From Trachelipus rathkii (lineage: Eukaryota > Arthropoda > Malacostraca > Isopoda > Trachelipodidae), in NCBI GenBank assembly GCA_015478945.1, contig JABUQX010100338.1, positions 7,501-35,000 on the forward strand: a DNA stretch of 27,500 nucleotides. Direction: 5' to 3'. Of the stretch, positions 1 to 11,781 are shown piece after piece. A model generated the notes under the pieces. It searched no databases, was not told the DNA's origin, and saw only the letters and a program-made list of their open reading frames with translations. Made by a program: the position numbers and the translations under genes. Numbering within the stretch: the first letter of the stretch is position 1; the number at the start of each line of letters is the position of its first letter.

Positions 1-219
1 CATTAGATGATTATAAGTATTATCTTCTTCATGCAGTAGCGTTATAACAGATCTGAGCCTCCATCTTACATAAGTTTATTTTTCCCATATACTAATCCTT
101 ATCTTTAATAATGACTTGATACATAACTCAATCAACAATAATAACAAATACTTTACAATTCATTTCCCAAAGTTTAATTCGTGTTATCATCAACATTATA
201 AATATGTGATTTCTTCTGC

Positions 220-373
220 TATATATATATTCACGGTATATATATATATATATATATCATATATATATATATATATATACTATATTAATATATATAGTGA
301 TATATATGAGATATATAGTATACATATATATATATAATTAATATACTTTATTATATCATATATATATATATAT
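220..373. repeat. (TA)n microsatellite
   Basis: Near-continuous TA dinucleotides with short interruptions. The 219 bases before it are AT-rich and show nothing recognisable. Open frames across it encode only Ile/Tyr runs and are not genes. Confidence 0.95.
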
Positions 374-522
374 CCCAAAGCGAGAGTGGGACTTTTGAGA
401 CAAATAATGGCTAACAACCTCTCACAAACTCGCTGCATGGAATCACTCTGACTAGAACACATTACGAGAAAAAATACGATAAATGAGGCAAGCTTTCGTA
501 ACGTTCGGAGTGGCTTGGAATG

Positions 523-606
523 AGCTCTCTCTCTCTCTCTCTCTCTCTCTTACTTTCTTCTCTCTCATCTCTCCTCTCTACGGCATATCTCTTCTCTCTC
601 ACCTCT

Positions 607-652
<46 letters not shown>

Positions 653-653
653 T
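523..653. repeat. (CT)n microsatellite, interrupted
   Basis: Two long CT runs (about 523-550 and 615-650) are joined by a degenerate CT-rich stretch. The pyrimidines are all on the plus strand. Confidence 0.95.
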
Positions 654-670
654 TCATGCAAGAACCACCA

Positions 671-784
671 TATACTAATATATATGATAGTAATATATAT
701 ATATATATATACACTTATATATATATATATATACATATATATAATACATATATATATAATATATATATTATAGTATATATATTA
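671..784. repeat. (TA)n microsatellite
   Basis: TA tract that follows the CT array almost directly, forming a compound microsatellite. It is followed by a 150-base GC-richer island (785-937) in which no gene or element is recognised. Confidence 0.93.
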
Positions 785-937
785 GGTGTGCGCTGTTGAG
801 TTGTGCGAGTTATTTTAGTATGCAGTGCTGTACAGACAATTCAAACTTGAATTCCGGGGCGCGTTTTAAAAATATTTGGGGCGAATGAAGTGGGAAAAAA
901 ATAATCGGAATGTGCGGCGCGCCAGATACTTTTCATC

Positions 938-1079
938 TATATATATATATAATATATATAATATATTATATACAATATATAATAATAATACTAATATATA
1001 TATATAATATATATACCTATATATCATATACTATAATATATATATATATATAATATATATAATATAATATATATATATT

Positions 1080-1110
<31 letters not shown>

Positions 1111-1265
1111 AGCTCACAATATATATATAATATACTATAATATACATATATATATACTACTATATATATATATATATATATATTATATATTTAATATATA
1201 TATATTATTAATAATATTATATATAATATATATTAATATATATATTATATAATATATAATATATA

Positions 1266-1361
<96 letters not shown>

Positions 1362-1431
1362 TATATATATATTAATATATATTTATATATATGATATATA
1401 TAATATATATATATTATATATATACATATCC

Positions 1432-1466
<35 letters not shown>
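938..1466. repeat. Long (TA)n array
   Basis: One of the two longest TA blocks in the window, over 500 bases. It contains many TAATA-type phase slips, as expected from old slippage or from long-read indel error. Confidence 0.95.
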
Positions 1467-2762
1467 TGCAGTAGTGTACACAGGAATGGAATCAAAAGTA
1501 TATAAAATGATAATTCCCACACATAAGCTCATATTTATAAAAATTTCATTTAATTTTTTTAAAAAGTTTTTTTTCAAAATGAGTATAACTAGGAAGAACT
1601 AGTAAGAATTCTTATATTATTAAATAGTGTTCCTTTTTAGCTTTTCCGCCAACAGTTGGGATTTCTTTTTTCGTTCCCAAAAGCCGCTTCTAATATCTTC
1701 CATGATGAAGATTTTTGACCTAAAATTGCCATCCCTGCCTACGAGTGCTTAGTAAACATAGCCCATTTAATCTTTCGTTGGAAATAGATGACCTTAGCCA
1801 CCTTTTAACACGTCACAAGGTAATAAACGACATTTCAATTGTATACAAGTAGTTTTTGGAAGTGTGAGAAGTACTTTAATAATTTGTGCAACAGCTGGAA
1901 AAAATGTGCAGTGATTTTGTAATATTGTGCTGTAACTCATTTTCTCATCTATTTTTTCCCTATCTGATTCCTTCCAGAAATTAAACCAGGATTCTGCTCA
2001 CCAAATAGGTGTCAATGTTATATTCAGCTATAATGAGTTCATTTTTTTAAAAAATATTTCTGATTTTGGGTTAATTTTCTTTTTACTACTGGGGATGCAA
2101 ATTGCAAGAAAGGAAGATGTTTATATTGTTTTCCGAAAATTTGATTTTTGGACACCCTGTAAGAATAAAGGTAAGGTATAAATAGTGAAACTTTGAAGCA
2201 TTATCGGCAGAACTTTCCGATCTCCCTGAGGCTGGGATCTTTGATACTGTACGTTGTAATGAAAAATCTTCACAAAAAAATCTTAGAATTTTTAAAAATT
2301 CCTTTTAAAAAGAGACTGCATTATTTTCACTTCTATCGGGTTTTAAAATATTAAAATTTTCTATGTGACAATGAACCTCATTCCAAAATTATTACTTTAG
2401 TTTGAAGAATAATTGATATGGGCTCCAAATATGAACTATATTTCGTCATGATTATTAAACAGATAAGAAATGTAGGACCTCCTACTGCTTATGAAAAGCT
2501 GAATGCTGCAGTCGTGTGATTTGGTCACATCTAGGATCAGATGAAAGATTTCTCTAATGATAATTTTTAATTTGCGCTAAAATCTTCAAATATATCAAAA
2601 TTGATTTATTCTTGGTAGACAATCGTGTTTCGCATAAAAATGATACAATTGCTACCAAATTTCTGCGTGACGTACTTTCACGGAAAATTTTTATAAATTG
2701 TTTTACAATTATCACTGTGTTTCGAAATTCTGGAACAGCATTTAGGTCATTAATTACTAAAT
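1467..2762. other. Gene-free AT-rich interval
   Basis: No open frame of note and no recognisable repeat was found on either strand. A short GGACACCCTGTAAG string at about 2149-2162 resembles ends seen on some arthropod repeats, but no element could be delimited around it. Confidence 0.6.
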
Positions 2763-3900
2763 TTAAAAGGATGGAACAACAATGACAAAAACTGGCTTTG
2801 GCACTAATATCTTATTAACTGAACTCATCATGTTTCTTGCTAGCCATGGTGGAGCACCCATCAAACCAAAGTCCAACAAGCTTACTTCATATTTAAAATT
2901 GTATATATCTCGTGTAGTAGACAATATAGCTCTTGCTATATCTTCAGCTTTCAATTTTTCAAGAGGAGTGAAGCCTAGAAATTCTTCACGTACATTGAGA
3001 CTTATCAACGAGGCGAACACCAATCGATAGCTGTTCTGTTCCGGATATGTCTGCTATCTCGTCCGCTAAAAGGGAGAAATATTCGCAATTGTTTACTTCA
3101 TTCACAAACTGTTTTCATATCAACTTTCCACAAATAAATATAAGTTCATTCTGAATTATATATGATGTGTATTTGGCCATTGCTTCGCTTGATTTCAAAT
3201 GTTCCACAAGAAAAACATCTCCAACTTCTACTCTGATTTAAGGCAAATCGGAAAAATTACGGTATCTGCAGTTGCTAAACTCGATTACCGATATCATGAG
3301 TGCCACAAAATATTAAGGTAGATATTACAGATACCAATTTTTGCCTATTTTTTGAATAAATAAATGCTCAGCAACATGCAGTTGTTCAGCTACACTAACA
3401 TGCTTATTTAATATTATTCGTTTGAAATTCTTTGGTGCTACTGAGACATCTTTATGCCATTTTGAATTTACATGGGCTTTAGCACGTGAATGCATGTCTT
3501 TATATTTTCTAAATGGTTTTACGATAAATGAACCAAATATACCTCTTTTGATAGAAGGTCTAAATAAGACACACAATCTACAAAACGGCCCTTTCAATAT
3601 TTTAGAATACCCTGCCAAGAATTATGCAGATCTAGTCATTCATAAAGAAATGACCTCTTTCGTTTTTCAACATCTTTAAAAATGTAAGTTATTGGTGGTT
3701 CTGTTCCGGTTTCGTTAATAAGTCAACTTTATCCATCTTTAATATTGGGTTCCATTATGGTAATCCAATTATGGCAGGAACATTTTCCTCTTGGTACACT
3801 ATATCCCAAGTATCAACACTACTAAATTTAGTATCATTAACAGGATTTGGCCTCAACACCACTTGAATTATCTCAACATTATTAGAAACTAAACAACTAA
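2763..3900 (-). pseudogene. hAT/ZMYM-type (DUF4371) transposase-like pseudogene
   Basis: Broken minus-strand remains of a hAT-superfamily transposase-derived gene of the ZMYM1-like type. Reading leftwards, a piece with a Cys-x2-Cys motif (GPFCRLCVLF, within 3618-3325) matches the TTF/ZMYM-like zinc finger at the N-terminus. About 3105-3040 in another frame reads LLADEIADISGTEQLSI, the hallmark start of DUF4371. The piece 3023-2763 reads VREEFLGFTPLEKLKAEDIA and then a decayed version of the region that normally follows. At least three frame changes and several stops lie between these pieces, and the catalytic C-terminal half (the hAT dimerisation region) is absent. The part to about 3900 has weaker N-terminal resemblance in broken frames. 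Family assignment comes from motif recognition. The gene is not functional. Confidence 0.82.
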
Positions 3901-4010
3901 ATGAGTTCGTAGTTTGTTCAATTACAAGTGAATACTGTTATCAATCCTAGGCCTTTTAATTATAAAATTGTTGCATATTTTCAAAAAAAAAAAAATTATT
4001 CCTTTTATTC

Positions 4011-4492
<482 letters not shown>

Positions 4493-4538
4493 ATATATAT
4501 ATATATATATATATACTATATATATATATATATATATA

Positions 4539-4579
<41 letters not shown>

Positions 4580-4612
4580 TAGTATAATATATATATATAT
4601 ATATAAATATAT
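4493..4612. repeat. (TA)n microsatellite
   Basis: TA tract that abuts the left end of the fold-back element at 4615. Confidence 0.93.
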
Positions 4613-4614
4613 GT

Positions 4615-5170
4615 CAGAGTGTTTAAAGCTGACATCATGTAACTCGAGAACGGCAGCACCTACAGTAAAAAACAAATTATATATTTGGATCAGAGGAAAA
4701 ATTTGTTAAGGAGTTTTTTTGTTTTTTTTTTGCATTTATTCGTCGCAAATATTTAAAAAAAATTTTCCCCACCGGCGAGGGCGAGAGACCCGACTCCTGC
4801 CATCTTTGCGGTTTACCCTATAGTATTCCTTTAGTTAAAGTTAAATAATGCACTTTTACAGTAAAATTATTTTTTTTAACTAAAGGAATTCCATAGGGTA
4901 AACCGCAAAGATGGCAGGACTCGGGGTCTCTCGGCCCCCCGGTGGACGACGGGGGGACTTAGCCCCCTCCTCTGTCCTTCCCGTCGGCCTCGAGCACCTA
5001 AATGCGGGAGAATTTTTTTAAAAAAAATATTTTCGACAATAAATGCAAAAAAAAAATAAAAAAATAAAAATTAAAAAACCCCTTCGTTAAAATTTCCGCT
5101 GATTCCAAATATAATTTGTTTACTGTAGTGCTCCCGTTCTCGAGTTACATGATGTCAGCTTTAGTCACTG
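4615..5170. mobile_element. Fold-back (MITE-like) element, copy 1
   Basis: Most of this segment is an inverted repeat. The left end at about 4624-4665 (AGCTGACATCATGTAACTCG followed by AGAACGG) is mirrored at 5115-5160. The inner parts 4790-4840 and 4880-4925 (CTGCCATCTTTGCGGTTTAC and its complement) mirror each other around an axis near 4856. The right arm has about 75 extra G/C-rich bases (about 4935-5010) that the left arm lacks, but the related element at 9509-10133 contains them. There is no coding capacity. It is flanked on both sides by TA repeats, which hides any target duplication. The type of mobilising transposase is unknown. Confidence 0.72.
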
Positions 5171-5182
5171 TATATATATATA

Positions 5183-5216
<34 letters not shown>

Positions 5217-5297
5217 ATATATATATTATATCATATATATATATATTAATATATATATATAAAATATAATAATATATATATATATATATATATATAG
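5171..5297. repeat. (TA)n microsatellite
   Basis: TA tract directly abutting the right end of the fold-back element. A 100-base unique island (5298-5400) follows. Confidence 0.93.
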
Positions 5298-5399
5298 TTT
5301 ACACCGGTGTGTCTTTAAAATATTTCGCTGTTAAAAGTTCACGTGAGGTTGAAAATCTGGGGAGGCCATGGCCCATACCTGCCTTCCCATTAACGCGCC

Positions 5400-5400
<1 letters not shown>

Positions 5401-5438
<38 letters not shown>

Positions 5439-5501
5439 CATTCTTATATAAAGACAAATAATTATTAGATAATATCGATATATATATATATATATATATA
5501 A
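5401..5501. repeat. Two short (TA)n tracts
   Basis: TA at 5401-5437 and at 5478-5501, with 40 bases of AT-rich unique sequence between them. Confidence 0.9.
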
Positions 5502-5582
5502 ACAAAAACATTTTTATGTAAAAATCACGGTAAAAAATCAATTGTTTAATAATTTTACTTAATTCTGTACCAACCTGTAGTT

Positions 5583-5679
5583 AATATATATAATATATAT
5601 TACTATATATATATATATATATAGATATATATTATATATAATATATATATATATATAATAAATTATATATATATAATAC

Positions 5680-5707
<28 letters not shown>
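5583..5707. repeat. (TA)n microsatellite
   Basis: Interrupted TA tract. The 5708-5930 interval after it is AT-rich and shows nothing recognisable. Confidence 0.92.
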
Positions 5708-5710
<3 letters not shown>

Positions 5711-5930
5711 TAATATTATTTTAATTGCTTCGAAAATTAATACGCCTAACACGAACATAATAACTTAAAAGTATAATATAGAGCACGAAATGAAATGTGA
5801 GAGAGCAAAAGTCCAGCTTGGCTGTGTCAAGTTTCATTTATTATATATAGTTTAATGAATATTACCCGTTGCCAGGTCCTTATTTATGTCTTTAATTATT
5901 TGAATGTCGTACTTGGCATCCCAACGATTC

Positions 5931-5989
5931 TTATATATAGTATATATATATATACTATATATATATATAATTAATATATATATTATTTA

Positions 5990-6031
<42 letters not shown>

Positions 6032-6304
6032 TATGATAAGATATATATATATTATATATAAATATACTATATATTACTATATATATATAATATATATATA
6101 TAATACTATAATAAATATATATATATATTATATACTATATATATATATATATATATAATATATATATATATATAATATATACCGTATATATATATATATA
6201 TATAATAATCTATATATAAATATATAAAGATATATATATAATAATATAATAATATATATATACTATATATATATATAATATATATAACCTATATAATATA
6301 TATA
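5931..6304. repeat. Long interrupted (TA)n array
   Basis: About 370 bases of TA with frequent TAA/TAC phase breaks. It ends close to the decayed 3' end of the LINE fragment. Confidence 0.94.
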
Positions 6305-6334
6305 GGTATCTGTTTTCCACATGTTGCCACCAAC

Positions 6335-6950
6335 TTACGGATAAAGCCTTTCCAAAGAGGGGGCAAAAAATAAAATCTAAAGGAAATCTACCAGTCCCAT
6401 GCCTAACGCATTTCCCTCAGGTGGGCACAGACGTGGGCTTTAGAGATGAAGATTGAATGCATCAGAAAAAAAAGATGATGCAAGGAGTTTCACAGAAGTG
6501 ATATGGCTGGAAAGGAGGAGGCACCATAACAACCGAGCTTTGAGTTTCTAATACTCACACAATTTTCATGTGAAAGCAAGGCACCTCTTGTGTTACGAGG
6601 GTGAAGCAATGGTGGAGAAAGGCAAGAAGTCAACTCCCTCGAGCACCTGCTGTTGTAATACCTACAGAAAAGAGTGCGCCAATGCCACGTCAAAGAGAAA
6701 GAGGGTCAAGGGAGTTTGAAAGTAAAGGACAGTTAATTAATCTCTTATCCTTAGACTCAAACCTATCCAAAAGGAGGGTCGAACCGGAGCCCACCCAAAT
6801 ATGATAACAGTACTCCATACAAGGGCGGAAAAGACCCTTATATAACTGGAGTAACTGAGTAGAAAAATAAAATTCTCTCAATTTGAACAGAATCCTCGGC
6901 CTCTTTGAGGCCACCTTAGCAACCATTGGGATATCAAGTTTTCAAGACAA
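6335..6950 (-). pseudogene. Degraded non-LTR retrotransposon (LINE) reverse-transcriptase tail
   Basis: Minus-strand remnant of the C-terminal end of a LINE polyprotein. The piece 6926-6690 contains LYKGLFRPCMEYCYHIW and then LLDRFESKDKRLINCP, the conserved block after the reverse-transcriptase domain in Jockey/CR1-like arthropod LINEs. After a frame change near 6690, 6693-6490 continues with an RYYNSRCSRELTSCLSPPLL-type stretch and an NSKLGCYGASSFPAISLL segment, the usual final part of such proteins. Further traces in broken frames reach about 6335. The endonuclease and the catalytic YADD part of the RT are absent, as expected for a 5'-truncated insertion. No intact ORF remains. The exact clade cannot be fixed by eye. 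Confidence 0.85.
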
Positions 6951-7080
6951 TGCTGTTGCTTATGTTCAGTCAAAGGATATTATGTTGTTAGCAGGTGAGA
7001 CGATAGAGCCGTCGAACGAGATAGTAAATTATGGAGGCGTTTTCGAGAGTTGAACTTCATAAGATTGCGCTGATTCCACT

Positions 7081-7215
7081 GAGATATCTCACCTAGATCG
7101 ACAAGAATTGAAATCGGTAGAGCGACAGAGTCGCAAAGGCAAGGGTCCGGGTTCGATCCACCGTCCGGATCCTAGGTAGCAATTACCTACAGAAGTTCAA
7201 ATCAAAAAGCTAAAG
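7081..7215 (+). mobile_element. tRNA-derived SINE-like fragment
   Basis: A perfect RNA polymerase III B-box (GGTTCGATCC, 7150-7159) follows a tRNA-like body that includes a D-arm-like CGGTAGAGCG at 7115-7124, a spacing typical of a tRNA. The T-stem has at least two mismatches and no matching 5' acceptor half is present, so this is not a working tRNA. Just downstream is a hairpin (TAGGTA/TACCTAC, 7174-7190) and then A-rich sequence, consistent with a SINE body. The 3' end is not clear, and no poly(A) or target duplication could be fixed. Confidence 0.55.
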
Positions 7216-7494
7216 ACGAGAGAGGCAACTCTAGGTGGAAATTATAAAATAAGTTTTAGTTGGAGATATTTAGGTTATTAGAGAAGGAATTCCTGGCTAG
7301 CTTCGTCTCGGACAGAAGGATGAGAGGATTAGGAGAAGGATTAGCATGAGAGGTAGAAAGGTGTTGTTCAACAGATTCCGATTAATAAAAAGGCCACGGA
7401 CATTAGCAAAGTCTATAGAAACCCACCCCTACGCCCACCCAAGCCTTTCCCCTCGCGACCCCGACAACGCGACATCGCCAATCACGATACGAAA

Positions 7495-7495
<1 letters not shown>

Positions 7496-7525
<30 letters not shown>

Positions 7526-7591
7526 TGTATGTATGTATGTATGTATGTATGTATGTATGTATGTATGTATGTATGTTATGTATGTATGTAC
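7496..7591. repeat. (TATG)n tetranucleotide microsatellite
   Basis: About 20 perfect ATGT units, followed by a phase slip at 7575 and a few more units. Because four bases times three gives twelve, it stays open in several frames and produces spurious Tyr-Val-Cys-Met frames. Confidence 0.96.
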
Positions 7592-7677
7592 TGTATGTGT
7601 GCATGTACCACCAACACAAAAACACCCCACCAAAACCACCCCACCAACAACAACCATGATGTACAATGCTCGCTGTA

Positions 7678-7827
7678 CATGCGTGTGTGTGTGCGCATGC
7701 GTGCTTGCGTGTGTGTGTGTGTGTGTGTGTATGCATGCATGTTTGCGTGTGTGTATGCATGCATGTTTGCGTGTGTGTGTGTGTGTATGCATATTTGCGT
7801 GTGTGTGTGTGTGAGTGCGCGCGCACT
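7678..7827. repeat. Complex (GT)n / TATGCATGCATGTTTGCG array
   Basis: GT runs are broken up by a repeated TATGCATGCATGTTTGCG module (near 7729-7800). The array ends in a perfect 14-bp palindrome AGTGCGCGCGCACT at 7814-7827. Almost the whole tract alternates purine and pyrimidine. Confidence 0.93.
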
Positions 7828-8422
7828 GACTGACTTCAGAGTCAGAACCAGTGGAAACCGCTAGAAAAGAAGAAATGAGAAAACCAGAGATGATGTGGGA
7901 TTGAAAAAAAAAAACCCTGAAAACTCGAGGAGAGCTGCTACAGAAACGCCGAAAGCAATACAAGAATCGAAGCCAAATTGTTTTTAAGAAGAGATGAGAA
8001 AATTTAATCAAATTCTTAAAGAAACATTATAAGATTTTTATTGAATCGAACACCTGAAGTTAAAATCAAAAATTATAAACTAAAACAAATTCCATATTTA
8101 AAAATAAATTTCAAAAAAGCTTTTTAAATTAACCTGGTCTTTCAGTCGATTTTAAATAATAAAAATATTTTTTTAACAATTTAATTTAAAATCAAAATTT
8201 TGGAATACAAAACATGATTTGGAATTAATTATAGAATCTAATTATAAATAACCTCTGATCGATAATTAATAGATGGATTTAACGGCGCAGTTAGTGCAAA
8301 ACTATATAATGGTGCAAATGAAGATTTTCTAAGTAGGTTTCGAGGGGCGGGGAACCCTCTTTTACCATTTTCTCTCCTCCTATGTACGCATACAGATTAT
8401 AAAGAATATGGTGTTGAGAATT
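7828..8422. other. Gene-free AT-rich interval
   Basis: The interval is A-rich to about 8200, then unremarkable. No gene, element or repeat was recognised. Confidence 0.55.
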
Positions 8423-8593
8423 AATATATATATATCATTATAATATATATATATAATATATATATATATATATTATATATATATATATATATTATATATT
8501 CAAATTTTAATATTAATATACCACTACTAATATACTATTATACTATATATATAGTTATATATAATATATATATAATATATAATTATTAATATA

Positions 8594-8635
<42 letters not shown>
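8423..8635. repeat. (TA)n array
   Basis: TA with a short unique interruption around 8500-8530. Confidence 0.93.
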
Positions 8636-8637
<2 letters not shown>

Positions 8638-8735
8638 AAAAAAATCGGTTGTCCAAAATGACACTTTACATTTATTATGAAATAATGTTTCTGAAATGCA
8701 TTTGGGCCATCATCAGGTCTAGAAGACTAAAATAA

Positions 8736-8737
<2 letters not shown>

Positions 8738-8793
<56 letters not shown>

Positions 8794-8812
8794 TGTTGTG
8801 GTGTGTGTGTGT
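8738..8812. repeat. (TG)n microsatellite
   Basis: About 24 clean TG units followed by GTGG slips. It is preceded by a unique sequence holding GCATTTGGGCCATCATCAGG (8699-8718), a string reminiscent of retroelement untranslated regions but not assignable. Confidence 0.95.
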
Positions 8813-9211
8813 TTGAATTAGTATATAATCTAGCAAAGCCGATTCAAGTTCCATACCTACCAGCTTAAAAAAAAGTATTTATTATTTTATTTTTTGTTTT
8901 TGTAAGATTTCCCAAAATAACCTTGCCCCTTTCGTAATTATAATCTGTCAATATACGTCAATCATTTCAGTTATCGTACAGCTTTTGATCTTTATCCAAA
9001 CTCCGTTAACTATTATCTATTGTCTCCGCTATTATCTATATATTAAATATGTAATTTAGTATGTTATATTAATTGTCTTTTTTTTCTTATGTAGACCAAA
9101 AAAGATGAATCAAGTATGGGTAGAAACGTTGTTTCTTAAAAAATATATATTATTGTATAATAAAGTTTTGCGTATATTTCCATATTCGGTTCACAGGAAA
9201 GAATTTGACAG
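8813..9211. other. Gene-free AT-rich interval
   Basis: No conserved coding signal was found. The short frame starting at 9105 runs straight into TA repeats and is not credible. Confidence 0.55.
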
Positions 9212-9243
<32 letters not shown>

Positions 9244-9329
9244 CTATATATTATAATATATATATATATATATATATTAATATACTTATATATATATATA
9301 TATATAGTATATACTATATATAATATATA

Positions 9330-9385
<56 letters not shown>

Positions 9386-9405
9386 TATTATATATTATAT
9401 ATATG

Positions 9406-9454
<49 letters not shown>

Positions 9455-9455
9455 G

Positions 9456-9508
<53 letters not shown>
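9212..9508. repeat. Long (TA)n array
   Basis: About 300 bases of TA abutting the left end of the second fold-back family member. Confidence 0.95.
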
Positions 9509-9510
<2 letters not shown>

Positions 9511-10133
9511 CCAGGCATGTAACTAGAAAACTATAACATCTACAGGAAAATAAATACATTTTTGACTTCAGCAAGTAATTTCATCGACAAAACTTTTTAA
9601 AAAAAATTTATTTTTATTCTATAATATTATTAATAACACCTTAAATATTTGTATAATTCTTACACCTGGCAAGTGAACGCTGTGATTGACCTTGAATCCC
9701 TAAAGTGCCAAATACCATTTTATTTTACGCTTTGGAGAAAAAATTTATTTTTTCTTTTTATATCCTTTTAGGGGGTTCGAGCAGACAGGAGGGACAGAGG
9801 CTGGGACGAAGTCCCCCGTCGCCCCCGGTATAGGCCGAGAAAACCCGACTCTATCCATCTTTAATTTTTACCCGTCGGGTATCCTTTAGTTTATTAAAAG
9901 ACAAAATTCAACATTTGGCAACTTTGCGCGCTCCCTCCGATTACTCAAGCTTCTTCGTATTCTCAAAAAACTGTAATTTTATAAAATTTTAACAAAAATT
10001 TAAATTTTTAAAAAAGCGTATTTTTTTAATTTTTTTTTAATTTTCAGTAGATAAAAAAATGTCTCCTGATTAATAAAATGATAATTTATCGTCTTGTAGC
10101 TGTATATAGTTTTTTTTTGTTACATGCCTGGCT
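9509..10133. mobile_element. Fold-back/MITE-like element, copy 2 (same family as 4615-5170)
   Basis: Bounded by a perfect 14-bp terminal inverted repeat, GCCAGGCATGTAAC at 9510-9523 and its complement at 10119-10132. The interior 9770-9900 (GACAGGAGGGACAGAGGCTG and on) matches the reverse complement of 4870-4985 in copy 1, including the CCATCTTT and CCTTTAGTT strings. The right half is AT-rich and does not fold onto the left half except at the ends. There is no coding capacity. TA repeats flank it on both sides. Confidence 0.7.
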
Positions 10134-10148
10134 TTTTCGGGATGCTGA

Positions 10149-10258
<110 letters not shown>

Positions 10259-10463
10259 GGAACATTTATAAGTGGTTGATCCGTTAATATTAGTTAGGTT
10301 AATTTTGGGTTAAGTTTGCGTTAGCGTTTTAGGCTTAGTTAGGTAGTTAAGTTAGGTTAGGTTAGGTTAGGTACCCCAAATTTTAATGTATTTACCCTTA
10401 AATTATTAAAATAACGACATTAATTATTGATTTTTGCTCCTAGAGTCAACCACTTAAATAGCA
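10259..10463 (+). mobile_element. MITE-like element with TTAGG repeats, copy A
   Basis: About 205 bases. The ends form an inverted repeat (ACATTTATAAGTGGTTGATCC at 10262, matched in complement by GAGTCAACCACTTAAATA at 10444-10461). Inside is a run of four TTAGG pentamers at 10351-10372, plus degenerate TTAGG/GGTTAA on the left. Copy B at 11609-11781 is the same element inverted. It has no ORF, and TA arrays flank both sides. Confidence 0.75.
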
Positions 10464-10520
10464 TATATATATTATATATATATATATTATATATCTATAT
10501 ATATATATAATATATACTAT

Positions 10521-10551
<31 letters not shown>

Positions 10552-10654
10552 TACGGTATTATTGTTTAATAAACAAAATTTTAATATTTATCAATATATA
10601 ATATATATAAATATAAAAAATAATAATAGGAAAAGGAAAATATATATATATACA

Positions 10655-10710
<56 letters not shown>

Positions 10711-10720
10711 TATAATATTA

Positions 10721-10751
<31 letters not shown>

Positions 10752-10752
10752 C
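10464..10752. repeat. (TA)n arrays
   Basis: TA at 10464-10552 and 10638-10752, with an A-rich unique segment between them. Confidence 0.92.
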
Positions 10753-10892
10753 TAATATTTGGTAGAGAGAGAGCGCAAATAACCTCGAGATTAAATTATT
10801 TACTTATAATGAAAGTTTCTGAATAAAATACCTTTCAATATATCTAAACCAACTTTAAACATAAAAAGAAATTTTTTTATTCAGACTTAGAA

Positions 10893-10894
<2 letters not shown>

Positions 10895-10953
<59 letters not shown>

Positions 10954-10977
10954 TCTCTCTCTCTCTCTCTCTCTCTT
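10895..10977. repeat. (CT)n microsatellite
   Basis: About 40 CT units with two small slips. Confidence 0.96.
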
Positions 10978-11349
10978 TACTCAGTTTTATGAGAAAAGAT
11001 TTCTATGAAAAGTTTAATGTCTAAGAGGGTACTAGAATAAAACGTATATTGATCCTTTCAAATTACTTCAATTATTTCTATTATTTAATTATAAAATTTA
11101 CAAGAGTAAAAAAAAAAAAAAACATTTATAATATTCAATATTTAAACAGGAAAATATTCACTTTATTTAAAAAAAAAATTGGATTGAAAGGAATTTGATT
11201 GAACTCGAAAGACAATTAACGAAATGAAAATACCTTTTAAAACAAATGAATAAATTTCGGAATGGAAGGTTTTAAGATAATAAGACTCACGAAATTTTCC
11301 CAAAGAAATTTAAATGCAGTAATTGCTGAGTAGCATTAAACTTAATAAA

Positions 11350-11353
<4 letters not shown>

Positions 11354-11413
<60 letters not shown>

Positions 11414-11437
11414 ATATATATATTTATATATATAGAA

Positions 11438-11514
<77 letters not shown>

Positions 11515-11557
11515 TTTTTTTTAAATCTTTTATATATATTATATATATATATATATA
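11354..11557. repeat. (TA)n array
   Basis: TA at 11354-11510. A 20-base T-rich module ending AAGTTTTTTTTAAATCTTTT follows, then a second short TA tract at 11531-11557, and then the same module again, so the unit is duplicated. Confidence 0.93.
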
Positions 11558-11608
11558 AAAAAGTTTTTTTTAAATCTTTTATTTATTTTTTTTATTTCTA
11601 TTTTTTGA

Positions 11609-11781
11609 GGTCGGCTATTTATAAGCAGTTGACTCCAGGAGCGAAAATCAATAATTAATGTATCGTTATTTTAATAATTTTAGGGTAAATATATTAAATT
11701 TTTGGGTAACCTAACCTAACCAAACTTAACCTAAATTAACCTAACCTAATATTAACGGAGTCAACTGCTTATAAATGTCCT
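11609..11781 (-). mobile_element. MITE-like element with TTAGG repeats, copy B (inverted)
   Basis: Ends are TATTTATAAGCAGTTGACTCC (first 20 bases from 11616) and its complement GAGTCAACTGCTTATAAAT (11758-11776), a terminal inverted repeat of about 24 bases. The interior reads as the reverse complement of copy A, including AAATCAATAATTAATGT, and carries TAACC repeats (11706-11750), which are TTAGG on the other strand. Confidence 0.78.

Noticed and set aside
2149..2162. GGACACCCTGTAAG as a transposon end
   Set aside because: No matching second end or coding remnant was found nearby.
7081..7170. Intact tRNA gene
   Set aside because: The B-box is perfect but the T-stem has mismatches and no acceptor stem can be formed, so a SINE-like fragment is the better call.
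10351..10372. A true telomere
   Set aside because: Only a few TTAGG units occur, they lie inside an element with terminal inverted repeats, and ordinary sequence continues on both sides.
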